DNA of 5,840 bases, taken from Candidatus Anderseniibacteriota bacterium (GTDB lineage Bacteria; Patescibacteriota; Andersenbacteria; UBA10190). This document shows positions 5,612 through 5,840 of this stretch, one piece after another (positions within the stretch are counted from its first letter, which is position 1; every line of letters begins with the position of its first letter). The notes under the pieces were generated by a model, which worked only from the letters and a program-made list of their open reading frames with translations, searched no databases and was not told where the DNA came from. The stretch spans positions 1 through 5,840 of the forward strand of contig QIFI01000125.1 in NCBI GenBank assembly GCA_003229735.1. The letters are read 5' to 3'. Both the position numbers and the translations under genes were made by a program.

Positions 5612-5840
5612 CTACGCCGCCGTGTTCATATCTGGCTCATCACCTTTCTTAACCTTCTTGATTATATATTCCGTATACTTATTTTCATCCAGCCACCTCT
5701 CAACATCCGCTCGACTATTAGCCCGCATCTCCATCTCAACCTTTTTTCCCTGCGGCCCCCGACCATTAATCTTATAATTTTTTGTCACCACCTCTTCCCT
5801 TAATACCTTCGGGTCGCCCTCTTTCTGCTTGAAAGTCTCT
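5612..5840 (-). CDS. C-terminal 75 residues of an unidentified protein, 5' part outside window
   Basis: The frame is open from the right edge (first full codon at 5839) to TAG at 5612-5614. The peptide is hydrophilic and charged, with no membrane helix, and ends in a basic run and a short acidic tail (IIKKVKKGDEPDMNTAA). The middle part, NYKINGRGPQGKKVEMEMRA followed by SRADVERWLDENKYTEYIIKK, has a strand-strand-helix-strand look: a small 'modified by GK' hairpin, then 'residue substitutions-as-helix', then a closing strand. This faintly recalls the N-terminal module of type II secretion/type IV pilus F (PilC) proteins, but the similarity is weak and the position here is C-terminal. Codon use and purine richness match the neighbours, so the frame is likely real. 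It ends 33 bases before the tail-anchored gene and may lie in the same operon. Confidence 0.68.
   Translation of the reverse strand, partial: ETFKQKEGDPKVLREEVVTKNYKINGRGPQGKKVEMEMRANSRADVERWLDENKYTEYIIKKVKKGDEPDMNTAA

Overview
The window looks like a chromosomal segment of a Candidate Phyla Radiation (Patescibacteria) bacterium. This is inference, not proof. The supporting signs are compact genes, one-base and two-base overlaps between neighbours, and a membrane-anchored HerA/TraG-type ATPase standing without other conjugation genes, a pattern familiar from CPR genomes. Other signs are a DUF3048 (YerB-like) protein and several tiny membrane proteins. The long reading frames hold under the standard code. 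All six visible stop codons are TAA or TAG, and no real gene uses TGA in frame. Nearly all coding is on the minus strand, which is strikingly purine-rich, so the plus strand reads as C/T-rich.

Left part (1-2278, minus strand, transcribed right to left). A DUF3048 protein with one membrane anchor (1034-2278) is followed by a 42-residue membrane protein (866-994). After that comes the first 269 residues of a DNA polymerase III delta subunit, holA, which runs off the left edge. The 42-residue gene has an extended -10 box placed so that transcription would start at or next to its ATG.

Middle (2279-2678). A 101-base divergent spacer holds a good sigma-70-type promoter for the plus strand and a weaker one for the DUF3048 gene, with the two -35 elements touching. 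The plus-strand promoter drives the only plus-strand gene, a 78-residue single-span membrane protein (2380-2616) with a strong Shine-Dalgarno. That gene meets the large ATPase gene tail to tail. Their stop codons share one CTAG, and the small gene's intrinsic terminator lies inside the 3' end of the ATPase coding sequence.

Right part (2613-5840, minus strand). A 159-residue protein with a C-terminal membrane anchor (5099-5578) is joined by a TAATG overlap to an 828-residue ATPase with an N-terminal membrane anchor (2613-5099). The two probably work together at the inner face of the membrane on DNA or a DNA-protein substrate. The 75-residue C-terminus of another minus-strand gene enters from the right edge and ends 33 bases upstream of the pair. 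No RNA genes, insertion sequences, CRISPR arrays or long repeats were seen. The only gene-free stretches are the short spacers 808-865, 995-1033, 2279-2379 and 5579-5611.
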